Positions 23,101 to 33,600 of a stretch of DNA of 64,000 nt are shown in pieces; position 1 is the stretch's first letter, and each line of letters begins with the position of its first letter. The DNA lies in contig JALMQS010000137.1 in the NCBI GenBank assembly GCA_024734495.1, positions 1,226,079 through 1,290,078 of the forward strand. Direction: 5' to 3'. Source of the DNA: Forficula auricularia (lineage: Eukaryota > Arthropoda > Insecta > Dermaptera > Forficulidae). A program made the translations under genes and the position numbers. The notes beneath the pieces were generated by a model. That model was not told where the DNA came from. It ran no database searches and saw only the letters and a program-made list of their open reading frames with translations.

Positions 23101-23476
23101 GTTATCAATAATTGGTTCATCTTCACATAAAATGTCAAAACAAAATCCAGGAGGAGGTCCATAATTATTATACAAAACAGAGGTAAATAATTCTCGAGAT
23201 TCGCCTAAAAATTATATTTAATTAGCTTAGATTTTTATCCGAACATAATTAAAAAAAAGTTTGAAATTACCTAAATTGTCACTTGAAAGCCAAATTTGTT
23301 CCATTTCTTTACGGTCAAGGCGACTTGCCTTATCTTGAAAGTCGAGTCTTCCCAAAAAGAGGCCATCATAACCCATTCCTGCAAGAGTGGAGGCAAATTC
23401 TCTGGAGTGACCAAAAGGATCAATTTGCCAACCAACTCGAGGCCGTCCACAAGGACCAAACGTATCATTAAGTTTT
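13837..23476 (-). CDS. MAN2B1: Alpha-mannosidase B, duplicated exons 5-15 without 5' end
   Basis: Second copy of the 3' two thirds of gene B. Exons: 23271-23476, 23068-23204, one of 20673-20806 / 20366-20499 / 19061-19194, then 17061-17280, 16759-16958, 15937-16133, 15643-15851, 15301-15584, 14712-15222, 14345-14554, 13837-14130. All are open and look identical in protein to the proximal copy. No exon 1-4 equivalents lie between 23476 and 24851, so it has no start codon or signal peptide. It could serve as a second 3' module if exon 4 (39081-39266) splices past the proximal copy, be a dead duplicate, or be an assembly artefact. Confidence 0.85.
14345..14554 (-). CDS. MAN2B1: Alpha-mannosidase B exon 14, distal copy
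   Basis: 70 codons, phase 0/0, encoding [20 protein letters not shown] and [15 protein letters not shown], the C-terminal domain motif of lysosomal alpha-mannosidases. Confidence 0.88.
14712..15222 (-). CDS. MAN2B1: Alpha-mannosidase B exon 13, distal copy
   Basis: 511-nt exon with [50 protein letters not shown] and [20 protein letters not shown], the most conserved C-terminal GH38 block. Contains N-glycosylation sequons NETA and NITQ. Confidence 0.92.
15301..15584 (-). CDS. MAN2B1: Alpha-mannosidase B exon 12, distal copy
   Basis: 284 nt; encodes [17 protein letters not shown] and [16 protein letters not shown]. Sequons NRSS and NETK. The following intron (15223-15300) is 78 nt and has no in-frame stop. 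Confidence 0.9.
15643..15851 (-). CDS. MAN2B1: Alpha-mannosidase B exon 11, distal copy
   Basis: 209 nt; encodes [17 protein letters not shown] and [16 protein letters not shown]. Sequon NATH. gtaagt donor. Confidence 0.88.
15937..16133 (-). CDS. MAN2B1: Alpha-mannosidase B exon 10, distal copy
   Basis: 197 nt; encodes [32 protein letters not shown] and EYSIYEPNG. Too broken by introns to form a long ORF but in frame with exons 9 and 11. Confidence 0.85.
16759..16958 (-). CDS. MAN2B1: Alpha-mannosidase B exon 9 (second zinc ligand), distal copy
   Basis: 200 nt; encodes [20 protein letters not shown]. The second His of QHHDAITGT is the family's C-terminal zinc ligand. Confidence 0.9.
17061..17280 (-). 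CDS. MAN2B1: Alpha-mannosidase B exon 8, distal copy
   Basis: 220 nt; begins [10 protein letters not shown] and contains [14 protein letters not shown] and [18 protein letters not shown]. Its first base completes the Lys codon left open by each exon 7 version. Confidence 0.9.
17321..17526. mobile_element. hAT-type MITE beside exon 8, distal copy
   Basis: Inverted ends TAGTGATGAGCAAAGCAA and TTGCTTTGCTCATCACTA flanked by the 8-bp direct repeat ATTAGGAT (17313-17320, 17527-17534). 206 bp with internal repeats of the end sequence. It lies only about 40 bp upstream of the exon 8 acceptor. Confidence 0.9.
17661..17909. mobile_element. MITE family 4, distal copy
   Basis: Ends TCGGCTTAGAGTGTAAACC and, complemented, TCGGCGCTTTAGAGTGTAAA. 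Interior words TAAAACTGCTACTTAAAATT and CATAACAACAATATTAAATT recur in copies at 31181, 49361, 49601 and 60928. No ORF. Confidence 0.85.
18338..18831. mobile_element. Pogo/Tigger-type MITE, distal copy
   Basis: Perfect ends CAGTCGACTCTCGATAATTC and its complement, flanked by TA; TTCGAATTATC words repeat inside both ends. This end sequence is typical of pogo/Tigger elements. 494 bp, no transposase; in the intron after exon 7c. Confidence 0.92.
19061..19194 (-). CDS. MAN2B1: Alpha-mannosidase B alternative exon 7c, distal copy
   Basis: 134 nt, enters phase 0, leaves two bases. Encodes [18 protein letters not shown] then [18 protein letters not shown]. Asn precedes the catalytic Asp. Acceptor follows a poor pyrimidine tract (ACCCAAATAG); donor gtaaga. 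Confidence 0.88.
19466..19995 (+). repeat. Interspersed repeat family 2, distal copy
   Basis: Similar to 52615-53150: shared order of TCTGTCTGTTAGTC-like words, TTGTAGTTCGAAAAC, GAACTCCAAAATGGCC, a CTGACAACG block and GGTATGCGGTCCGACTCA. No ORF. It separates exons 7b and 7c. Confidence 0.65.
20366..20499 (-). CDS. MAN2B1: Alpha-mannosidase B alternative exon 7b, distal copy
   Basis: 134 nt, same phases as 7a and 7c. Encodes [18 protein letters not shown] then [18 protein letters not shown]. Glu precedes the catalytic Asp, and Tyr of the DFxY motif is Phe. Weak acceptor (CGCATGCAG); donor gtaagc. Closest to the single exon 7 of gene A. Confidence 0.88.
20673..20806 (-). CDS. MAN2B1: Alpha-mannosidase B alternative exon 7a, distal copy
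   Basis: 134 nt, same phases as 7b and 7c. Encodes [18 protein letters not shown] then [18 protein letters not shown]. Gly precedes the catalytic Asp. Acceptor CTAATTCAG; donor gtaaga. Only 173 nt separate it from 7b. Confidence 0.88.
21004..21631. mobile_element. Mariner-like MITE carrying the ~115-bp repeat unit, distal copy
   Basis: Long inverted ends starting CAGGGTGAGGCATAAAGA and CAGGGTGGGGCATAAAAA, TA on both sides, then AGAGGTATAAAAAATGAAAA. The interior holds units with AACCAAATTTTGTATA and AAAACTAACC words, first in one orientation, then inverted. ORFs here are translated repeat, not genes. Confidence 0.87.
22409..23038. repeat. Foldback element in intron 6, distal copy
   Basis: Ends GACTGCTCGACAAAAATT and, complemented, CACTGCTCAACAAAATTT. 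Imperfect arms continue for about 300 bp each (ATACGCCGATTATCATA pairs with TATGAGAATCAGCGTAT). TA follows the right end. No ORF. Confidence 0.8.
23068..23204 (-). CDS. MAN2B1: Alpha-mannosidase B exon 6, distal copy
   Basis: 137 nt; encodes [20 protein letters not shown] and [18 protein letters not shown]. Ends in phase 0, which every exon 7 version accepts. Confidence 0.9.
23271..23476 (-). CDS. MAN2B1: Alpha-mannosidase B exon 5 (nucleophile), distal copy
   Basis: 206 nt; encodes [20 protein letters not shown] with the nucleophile Asp, then [12 protein letters not shown]. Its upstream partner exon 4 is missing from this copy. Confidence 0.9.
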
Positions 23477-23501
23477 CTGAAACAACAAGTCTTTTTAATA
23501 A

Positions 23502-23770
23502 TAATTTTTTTTTTTTTTTTTTTTTTTCTCCCCCTAATGGCCTTGGAATGAATTCCATTGTAGCCAGTCTACCATGAGTTTATAAATAATTAGAACAATA
23601 AATTAAAAATAAATAATAAATAACTATATACATAATAAATAAATATATCAATAATAAATAAATAAATAAATAGCAAACAAATAAATAAACAATAAATAAA
23701 CAATTAAATAATAAATAAATAGAACAATAAATTAATAAATAAATAATAAATTTAATAATAATAAAATATA
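23502..23770. repeat. Poly-T run and (AATA)n low-complexity tract, distal copy
   Basis: A T run at about 23507-23527 is followed by short unique sequence and then about 170 bp of AATA/AAATA repeats. No coding signal. Confidence 0.8.
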
Positions 23771-24024
23771 TATATTATATGTGTTTTAAAAAATTTCGTG
23801 ATTAGTTTCATTTTTCCCGTAATGAAATTGATGAAATATAAACTTTTTGAGCCTATTGAATAATTTTCAAAATTCCTTTCAGATAAATATTTTAAACTTT
23901 TTAGACCCATATAGAGAACAAAATCTTTTGGTAAAGTAAGACAACGACACCTATGTGAATTTATTAATAAAATTATTATTATACTTCTCGTCAATTAGTC
24001 TAGAGGAGATATGTATGGACATTA

Positions 24025-24353
24025 GGGTGGTCCTTATTTTGGGTATTTAATAGGAATTTTAGGCTGACAGAGGCTCATATGGTCCGAAATAAATATAAAA
24101 AAAATCCCCCAAGTTTTAAGTCTCGATCTCAATTTTAACCTCTGCCGCACAGCGATGCAAGTTTCCCACCTAAATAACATGAGGTTTTTGGCATTGAAAT
24201 ATCAATTTTTTATTCCGGCCAAAGCAATGGTTCAAAAAACTTGAAACTCTGTAGACTTTATCCTTTTAATAGTAACTATCCTTCAGAATTTTTACAGATT
24301 TTTAGCTAATATAATTTTGGAGTTATAGCTAGATAAAATACTGCTATATCTTG
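24025..24353. repeat. Half copy of the 471-1107 foldback, distal copy
   Basis: Starts GGGTGGTCCTTATTTTGGG after TA and follows one arm and the loop of the 471-1107 element to CTGCTATATCTT, where a GGCGTAGTTAGGG MITE begins. The second arm is gone. Confidence 0.8.
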
Positions 24354-24604
24354 AGCGTAGTTAGGGGGGATGCAAGGGGGCAGTGGCCTCCCTACAAAAC
24401 TCATTGTCCCTCTAGAAAAATCGAAACTCCATTATTACGAGGCATCACTTATGTATTTCTCATTAAATTATTTCGTTACTTTCAAAATTTGTCAATTCTA
24501 CTATAAAGTTAGTTGATCTCTAATTGGATTACCGAAATTGAAACCTTGTGAAGGCTAATCCGATGGTCAGCTGCCCCCTCTTAGGAAAACTCCCTAATTA
24601 GGCC
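24354..24604. mobile_element. MITE with GCGTAGTTAGGG ends, distal copy
   Basis: Left end GCGTAGTTAGGGGG, right end CCCTAATTAGGCC; interior matches 4245-4459 (CACTTATGTATTTCTCATTA). It abuts and may have replaced an arm of the foldback to its left. Confidence 0.72.
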
Positions 24605-24701
24605 AATGTACTTTAGATAGGGTATATCCTCTGTTTTTTTACGATCCATATAGCGTATACATTCTGCTGATTTTACGACTACAACACTGAATATACATAT
24701 A

Positions 24702-24851
24702 CAGGGTGGGGCATAAAGAACTCCCGCATTTTAAAGGGGTATAAAATATGAAAAAATTTGACTAGAAAAAAACTGAACATAAAATAATTTTTTTTGTAAA
24801 ATGTGTTTTAAATTATATCACACAAAAAAAGGGGGGGGGGGACTAAAATGA
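24702..24851. mobile_element. Mariner-like MITE truncated at the duplication junction
   Basis: Starts CAGGGTGGGGCATAAAGAAC after TA, then runs into a G run (about 24831-24841) and stops at GACTAAAATGA, where the second 13.5-kb copy begins. The proximal copy (38216-38726) continues to a proper right end, so this is where the repeat joins. Confidence 0.85.
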
Positions 24852-25633
24852 ATATTTATTTTGCGACATGACTAATTTACATCCCCTTCCTTTATTTCAA
24901 TCGGATTAAAATTTATACACGACTAATAACTTATGAGACTGGATAAGTTCACCAATTTTTAGCGAAATCATTAGAGCCGTTTTCGAGAAATCGAAACGTC
25001 AAAAATGCAATTCAGAATGGTTATTGTTCAAGTATTAGATGAGATTCGATGGCTATTTTGATTTTATGTCAATAGTGACTTCAAATATCTAGTGATATCT
25101 AATTTTTAATAAAGGAATAAACACATTAATATTTCAAATGAATATGTATAAAGTCTAGCAACGATCCATTGCAGTTTATTTATTTTATCAATTGAATTAG
25201 TAGATTTTGGCTTTTCTCCTTAACGAAATAGTAATGATAAAAAATAAGGAATATTTTTTTTTTTATTTCTTCTATCATTATAGAACCTAAAGATTTTTAT
25301 ATTTGTTAACTCTGAGAATAATTCCCCAGCTCCTCTTACTCTAGTTACTCCACTGAACCCATCTGAAATATAGAACAACGCTAAATAACTATTAAACTCA
25401 AAAATTTAAATCTTCATTTGTAAAATTTTGCCTATGTGTTTAAATTGAGAATCACTACATGCAAAGTTTTATAAATGAAGATCTAAACCAAGCCTGGCCA
25501 AGATAAATAGCAATAAGGCCGCATTGACGACCTAAAAATTTCCAAGGGCCGCACACAAATAAAATTAATTTTAATTTTGTTTTAATATTTTTTTCTAGAT
25601 CTGCCTTTTTAACGGATTTCGTATTTAGTGATT

Positions 25634-26337
25634 CAGGGCCGGATAAAGGGCGATTGGAGCGATTGGGCCCGCATTTGAAAGGGCCCCGCGTTACCATCAA
25701 AATGAACAAAAAAAATTTCGAAATTTAAAATAAATTGCTTTTGACGATAATGGATAAATTATGAATTATTCAAATAATTAAAAATATATTTATTTTAATT
25801 TCGCATTGCTGGAAAATCGGTTTAAAATGTTCAAATGTTTATCGGATAATGATAGAGCAACGCCATTTCCTAACTTGTTTATTGCTCTCCGAATATTCTT
25901 AACAATTCCAGCAAGCGTTGCTTCTGGAGAGAGATCATTTTCCAGGCTAAAACTAATAAAAAACTATCTGAGATCGACAATGAATCAGGATAGATTAAAT
26001 AGTTTAGCAGATATGTCAATTGAAAGTAAAGACGCAAAGAAATTAGATTTTCAAACAATTTTAGAAGAATTTAGAGAACAAAAACTTAGAAATATGTAAA
26101 TTCATGTATTCATATTCGGTAATGTAAATTTATATTCAATAAATGTTTTTGTATTTTGAACATTTTTATTTTATTTAATTTATTTAAGTTTACCTATCAG
26201 ATGATCCATGACATTTGATATATTTATATATATATATATATATAGTGATTTTGAATTTCATTTAAACATTTAATATAGAGAGAGGGCCCCGCAAAAAAAA
26301 ATCCAATCGGGCCCCGCACCTATTCGATCCGGGCCTG
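25634..26337 (+). mobile_element. Inner nested hAT element, proximal copy
   Basis: 704 bp, ends CAGGGCCGGATAAAGG / CAGGCCCGGATCGAAT, direct repeat TAGTGATT on both sides. Same as 12112-12815. Confidence 0.95.
25806..26099 (+). pseudogene. hAT transposase C-terminal fragment, proximal copy
   Basis: 97-codon open frame identical in protein to 12284-12577, with the SGERSFSRLKLIKNYLR dimerisation motif. Lacks the catalytic core. Confidence 0.9.
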
Positions 26338-27317
26338 TAGTGATTTTTATTGTAAGTGAATACAAAGGTTCACTGAAAGAGTTTAATCAGTCTAAATGTG
26401 AAAAACAATACTAAATCCAGATACGAAAAGAAAACATGCATTGAATGACCCGACAACAAAATGTACCTATTTGCATCGTAATTATCATAATTAAAAATAA
26501 TTTTAATTATCAAAATTATTAGTTTTTATTTTTTTATTTTAGTGATATTCAAAACCATAAGGTTTTAATATTTAACGCCTAATGATGCAACCCGCAACTC
26601 AGAGCGTTCAATTTGAATGCATAACCTAGAACACACAGGCGAAGATGAATCTTTCTAATCTTACCTCCCCTTTTTGGTCACTATCAATTTTACATAGTGA
26701 GAAATTTTCATAAGATAAATAGTTTTAACTATCAAAATTATTAATCAAGTCACAGACACCGAATAATATTTCGAGTCGTGTTTTAAAATAACAAACAAAT
26801 ATCAATGGCTATTTCTTTCAGTGTGATTTTTGCATTTCATTTAGCCTATATTTAAATTAATTTCTCCTAGTGAAGTTTATTATTATTATTTTTTATGTTA
26901 TTCTTTGTGTAATTATAGGGAACGCTATTTTAATTAATTTAATGCGATTTAAATTACATCTGAAATACCCGATTAAAAAAACACACAATTAGTAGGTCAT
27001 ATCTCATATGGTATGACCGCGGGCTGTACCTAAGGACCGCATGCGGCCCGCAGGTTGGTCAGCTCTGATCTAAACCTTTGAATGAAATATTTGACTTGGT
27101 ACATAAATGATCTCTGAATAGAAGTCTTAATTTAATATCAGTATTTAATATCAGTCCATTTCATAGAGTAGCCATTGACTAGAATTGTTACAATAAAATT
27201 TAAGTCTACTACTGTCGACAAATTAGTAATATGAAGGACTATTTTTCAAGTTATAATCAAAAATACGAAATTAATCAATAATAATATTAATAATATAGAA
27301 TGCATGAAACAATAACT

Positions 27318-27327
27318 TTTATTTATT
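27318..27327 (-). terminator. Poly(A) signals of alpha-mannosidase B, proximal copy
   Basis: Overlapping AATAAA hexamers on the minus strand about 32 nt after the stop codon at 27359. Confidence 0.78.
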
Positions 27328-27358
27328 AAAACAGATTACATTAAAAAAATTTAAGATT

Positions 27359-27652
27359 TTAATTCAAATAAAGGACAAATGTACGAATCTCCATAGGTTC
27401 TAAATTAATCTCCAATTCACTCGTAATTTGTTTTTTAGTCGGTGTACTCGATGTGGGTTTCATTTTGTCATTTGGACAATCTTTTTCATGAAATTTCTTC
27501 TTAGTATAATCAGCACTCATGACTTCTCTAATGTGAGAACTTATATTATTTGATTCTTTATTCCAACTTAAACGGTATGTTTCAGAAAGCCATTGATTTC
27601 CATCAAGAGTCGTTTCTCTTAGTTCTTTTATTCCAAAATGAGTGAATAATCC
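27359..27652 (-). CDS. MAN2B1: Alpha-mannosidase B exon 15 (last), proximal copy
   Basis: 98 codons with TAA at 27361-27359; [20 protein letters not shown] to [11 protein letters not shown]. Confidence 0.9.
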   Translation of the reverse strand, partial: GLFTHFGIKELRETTLDGNQWLSETYRLSWNKESNNISSHIREVMSADYTKKKFHEKDCPNDKMKPTSSTPTKKQITSELEINLEPMEIRTFVLYLN

Positions 27653-30600
27653 CTAAAATATCAAAAAAGAAATTATTAAGTTATAAGTTTATTTAGTTCC
27701 ATATATCAAAATCAAATATCGTTTTCCATTGGACTCTAATTCGCATTGAGAGAGGGTATGACGTCATTGTTCCTTTAGTGATATGTTTCTAATGGGATTG
27801 AATGCAGTGAAAGTGCGCACTAAATCGGCCAATGGTTAACGCTATAAATAAAAGATTTTAATTTACTTGGAGATTAACAGTTGCTGATCTGCTTAGTTCA
27901 ATATCTTCGCCTTTTTCATAAATGTGCTCAAGTCGTAATAAAAGAGTATGACCCTTCCAGGGTTCAAGGGTGAGAATTTGAATATTTTCTGGAAGTGAGC
28001 TTTGAAGTCCAGACATTTCTACTAAATGACTATTTGACCAATCAGATAAACTTAGATTCGTAGGAGTTAGAAAAGCCTGTTAAATTAAGATATTATTATT
28101 ACCAATATGGAATTTTTAATTAATATTTGATTTAAAATAAAAATAGCAAAAAAAATTAAAAATTTTTGATTAACACAATAAGCGCCTGTTAAAATAAACT
28201 CAGCGAGTGTGCCAAATAAAAATATTCTTACCCATGGAGCAAGAACTCTTTTCTGTGTGATATTACGAGCAGCAGCTCTGACAGTTGGATGCTGCGTCAA
28301 TGAACCAGCCATGAGCCAGTGCCTTCCCCTTACAATGAGGCCTTCCCCATAAGCAGTTTCATTAAGAGCCTCTCCTACTCCAAAAGCATCGTCATGAAGT
28401 AAACGACGATGAAGCATTAATTCAATTTGACCATCAGAAAGAGAAGATCCTCCTTGAGCGCGATCAGTAACAACAACAAACCCAAGGTTTTTAGCTTGAT
28501 CGCGTAGGCCTATTTGAGTTACTACAGGATAGTAATTTCCGGCTACAGGTTCTTGCAAGTTCAATTTCCATGTTGGACGAGCATTTCTCGTTCTTTTAAG
28601 TAATTCGCGGCCGTTGGAATCTGTATAAAATATACCTTCTGAAGAAATATCTGTTTTATACAGTGTCACTACTTCTTTTCCAACATTATCTTCAATAGGT
28701 ATTGGTCCAATTAACCAATTTATTTCTACCTCACCATCAAATCTAAATAGAGAAAAAATGTTAAACTTCTTCAGGACCTGCAGTTTGTGGTTATTATAAG
28801 AGAAAATTTGCTTTACATACCTATTCAGACGAATAATTTGACTTGACCAAGAGTTAAAAGTCACATGCATTTCTTCAATTAATCGCCCTTTAAATACATT
28901 GGTTTTTGTTTCGTTTGAAATAGGGACAAATGGAGAAGATTTAGGCCTAAAGATATAGGCACCTGATGATCGATTGGCAAACTCTTTATTATCTCCGATG
29001 AAACCTTCATAATAATTTGAGTGTACTTTTACATTAATGGCATTTCCATTCAGCTTAGTGACAGATATTTCACCAGTTCCATGGTCATATTTAACTTCTG
29101 ATTTCTAAAATATATGTTATTATCATTATTTATCAAATTTAAAACTAAATGAGTTAACTTACATCACTATGAATAAAATTATCTGGACTCTCTTGAGCTG
29201 GAAGAGTAGTTCCACCAACCCCTTTCTCTTGCACCACAAAATAAGATCGGAAACCAAGAGGCGGTAGATTTTCAGCAAGAAAAACAAGTTCATGAGTAGC
29301 GTTGCTGACGCGACCCTTAAGGTTTAATACAGAAGAAGGTATAGGAAAAACATCAACTACCACTTGTTTTCCTAAAAACACATAATAGTTATCAAAAATG
29401 TTATATTCTTATGCTAGTTATAATTATTAAACTCCCCATCTAACACATCTGCTTACCATTTGGTTCATAAATCGAATATTCTGAATTGATAATAGGCAGG
29501 CGAATAATTTCATTCGTCAAATGACTTTGAGGATTATAAATTGTTACTACAAATCTAGTAGATTTTTCACTGACTTCACAAGAGCTTTGATTAGCTAATA
29601 AGCATGATTTCCAAGATATTCTAGGCGTTTCTTTAGTTATCGCAGATAATTTACTGTTGAAATTAAATTAGTTAATAGAATATTATTTAAATAAGACGAT
29701 AAAAGTATACAAAATAAATTTATTTTGATATAAAATAAATAAGTGAAGATATGATTGCTTTGGAAGAAACCCACATTGTATATTGTAAATTAATTAAAAT
29801 GTTTTATTAAGTATTCGACCTTTCTGTTTATATTTTGGGAGCTTTTTTCTATTGTTAATAGATGCAGTGAAAAAGTATTTTGATTTGGGAAAAGGTTCTG
29901 CATCTATCATCATTAGAAAAACGTTTCAGAAATAAGGATCTATAAAAAATTTTAATTATTTTTTTATTTATACCATATATGAATCTATCAAGAAAAAATC
30001 TTTCAAAGCATCAATATTAGTTACCAAAGATTTAATTGAAAATCAAGGAAGTAAAAATTTAATCAGAAAATCAAATAATTTCTTTGAAAATAAAAATATT
30101 CAAAATTGGATTGCCTTTAAAGAATAATAAATTAATAATCGAAATTTTCCTTCTTTTTATAAATCAAAATGATCGGATTTTAGGTGAGAAATAGATTTTT
30201 AGCTAATAAAATGGGTAAATCCTAAGATTTTAAATTAGTGATTAATTAGTATTTAAATATATTATAAATTAGAGTTACTTGAGAGCGGATTCTGCAACAA
30301 GTTGACATTCATCCATTGCTGCTGTTAAAATTCTAGCATAATCATTAGCAACATGTTGCTTTTCTGTTCCTGTAATTGCATCATGATGCTGCATTATGCC
30401 CATTGCTTCGCGTAATTTTGTTATATCTCCTTTTTCGGATGCACTTAATTGAGACTGTGAAGCCATTTGTTTGCAAACCTATTTAAATCAATTTAGAAAA
30501 TTATAATTTTGAATTTAACCGAAAACTTACGATATTTCGATTAGAAAACCAAAATTGTCATGAATTTTATTTTTCTTTACCTGTAAAAAGTTATTTCCAA

Positions 30601-33600
30601 GACGTTCAAAATATTTGATTGTTGGTCGAGAAGAAAAATAACCAGTCCAATAACTATGAGGATCACTAGCATAAGGGAAAAAATCATCGGATTTCGTATT
30701 CCATTGTAATTTTTCATCATTAACAGCTTTAAGATAGCATGAGGGAGTTGAATAAAAGACATTGACAATTGAGCCCTTGGACTGAGCTTCGTTGACATAT
30801 CTGCGGATAAACAATTTACATATTAGAATATAATTAGGATTAGTGATGAGCAAAGCAAGGCCAAGACCAATTCTGCTCATCACTAATTAATATAGGCAGA
30901 GGGTGTGTTTGTAAAGTCTTCTATAAGGTGTTTAGAAAGTCCTGATCACTTTTAAGAAAAATGTTATTATTATTTTGTTTTTGAGTATTAATATTTTTGA
31001 TGAGCAAAGCAAAGTCTTGGTCTTGATCTTGCTTTGCTCATCACTAATTAGGATTAATTAAAAATGAAAACATTTGCTAAGGAAATAAATGAAGAAGAAA
31101 AATAAAGAAACGTAAACAAATGATTATTTTTATAAATAAAAAAAAAACTGCCCAAGTGCTTAGAAAGCATTTATATTTCGTCGGCTTAGAGTGTAAACCT
31201 GCTAACTCCATTTTTTATCATATATGACATATTAATACCGTTCGCAAGAAAAAGAGCTGCAGTATCATCCAAGTAAAACTGCTACTTAAAATTACTATCG
31301 TAAGTTGTGGGAAAAAAATGTGAAATATAGTTTCTTTCCATAACAACAATATTAAATTTTGTTTGTTTTTTCTCTGCCCTGTAAAATTTTCTTGTTGTGA
31401 GATAGCAGGTTTACACTCTAAAGCGCCGATTTGTTAATAAATTATCATTTCGCTAACCCAGCAGAGCCAGTACGTACACAAGCATTTCTTGCGATATACC
31501 GCACGTATTAGGGTCACATGTTTCAAATCGCGTAATTACGAATATGTTAAGATATAGTGTACAAAATCTGTTTCTTTGAACTCAACACTGTTGCCGCTCC
31601 TTATCTAGTTTGGTTTTGTGAGTTTCTCCAGCGATTTCGTGTTAATTTGCAATCATTTTCTTCTATTCCAGTAGTCCAATAACGTAATTCGACAGCAGCT
31701 GATTTTATACTGTTTTTTTATTATAGAGATTATTCTGAATAATCAACACTATGAGATTTATTATTAACAATTTCAATAATAAGATATATTTCCGGAAAAT
31801 ATTTTTATGTTTACATGTAACGCACTCATTTATAAATTTGAACTAATTATATATATACAGTCGACTCTCGATAATTCGAAATCCAAGGGACTACAAGAAA
31901 AATTCGAATTATCGAGACTTCGAATTATCAAGAAGTTTGAATTATCAAGAGGAAAGAAAAAAATTTGAATTATTAAGACTTTTTATTATCTTTTTGAAAA
32001 TATGTATGAGCTTACATAAATTTTATATACTTATAGCCTCAAGTAAAAAACCAAAAATAATAAAAACGACAAAAAAGAACAAAAAAACTACATATGTATT
32101 AACATTGCAATAGATAATAACAAACATTACTCGGAAAATGAGGAGTAAACATTGCTAGGAAAAATTCGAATTATAAAGAGGGGAAGTTACTAGGAAAAGT
32201 TCGAATTATAGAACGTTCTCTCCCCCTCTTGTTACGAAAAGGATTTCAAGTTTTCGAGCGTATAAAAATCCACAGCATTTTTCGATTTACCGAAGTTAAT
32301 AGCTGAAGAATTCGAATTATCAAAAAATTCGAATTATCGAGAGTCGACTGTATATATTTTTTAATAAATTAAAATTTATAAAACAATATTAATAAGCAAC
32401 ATAACCACTATAGATTAGTTATTATTCTTATTAGTAATTTAGTTAGTGACAAGGCGAGCGAACATTTTACCCCGGATCTAAATTCAAAAAAATACATATA
32501 AAACGTATGTTTTAAAAATGTATCGTGCATAAAACCCCATTAGCGAAATGCAAGTAATCATGCATTTTTCAGTTCTTACTTGATTAGTTTGTCGAAGTTT
32601 TTATACCACATATGTGCAGATTGGTACGTGAAGTCATTCCCCAAGGTCAATATAAGATGATTGGTCCGAAATAGGTGTTGTATTCCAACCACCCATTTCG
32701 TAAAAGCTCCTACCTATTTGGGTCAAGACTGAATGTACTATAAATTCATTTTGAATATATTTATTAAAATTATTTTGAAAATAATAATAAAATGTATCTG
32801 TATTACAGATTGGTCATTCAGTCCAAAATAATAAGCGATGCAACGAATACGAAAACGATATTTGTATTAAACGAATATTAAACATTTAAAGAATATTAAC
32901 ATTCTCTAAATATTATCACGGTTTATTCTTGAGCACAGTAGTTTTGCAAATTTAACCCTCTGGTTTTGAATTCGTAAAGTGTTTGCGTTGTTTTTTGGGT
33001 TTAGTTTAAAAAGTAAAATGGAACTCGATTAGTTTCGTTAGAATATCAGTCTGTCTGTTAGTCAAAGAATTGTAGTTCGAAAACCAAATAACCCACAAAC
33101 TTGAAATTTAGAAGTTACATTTATTCATTTACCCCAGAATCAAAAATTCTATTAAAATTTTAATATAATTATAATTTTGGTGAGGGTCAAATTTTTGTGA
33201 AGTCACAAGAAGAAAAATATTTTTTTTATCTTTACAAATCTTTTCATGTAAAATTAGGCTTAATCTTAAAATTTATTTCGCTTTAAAATGTCGACGTGAG
33301 GGAACTCCAAAATGGCCATTTTAGATGGTAATTGTAACTGACAACGCCTAAAAAGTTATGAAAAAATATGTAATACGAATTCTCTCAATTTTTTCTTATG
33401 AACGACAAATAAGAACGAATTTGAATTCTTTAGTATTTTGTAAGTTATAAAGTACGGAACCTTCGGTATGCGGTCCGACTCATACGTGACCGGCTTATTT
33501 GTTCCGTTTGTCGATATTATTGCGTATAAACAAAGATTGTTCTTTCGTAAATGCGATAAGAGTGATATTTGGTAACAATATGATAAAAATTCAGGTCATT

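Larger units (their letters stand above)
11333..24851. repeat. 13.5-kb direct repeat, distal copy
   Basis: Nearly identical to 24852-38369 in the same orientation and directly abutting it. Contains gene B exons 5-15, its poly(A) signals, a nested hAT pair and several MITEs. Differences are scattered single bases and homopolymer lengths, nearly all outside exons. The junction GACTAAAATGA/ATATTTATTTT joins the end of the repeat to its start with at most about one base of shared sequence, 10 bases from a G run. Bases 11333-11966 hold no recognisable feature. Confidence 0.95.
25489..27067. mobile_element. Outer hAT element, proximal copy
   Basis: Same element as 11967-13545, with the 8-bp direct repeat ATCTAAAC on both sides and the inner hAT in the same place, so both insertions predate the duplication. 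Confidence 0.9.
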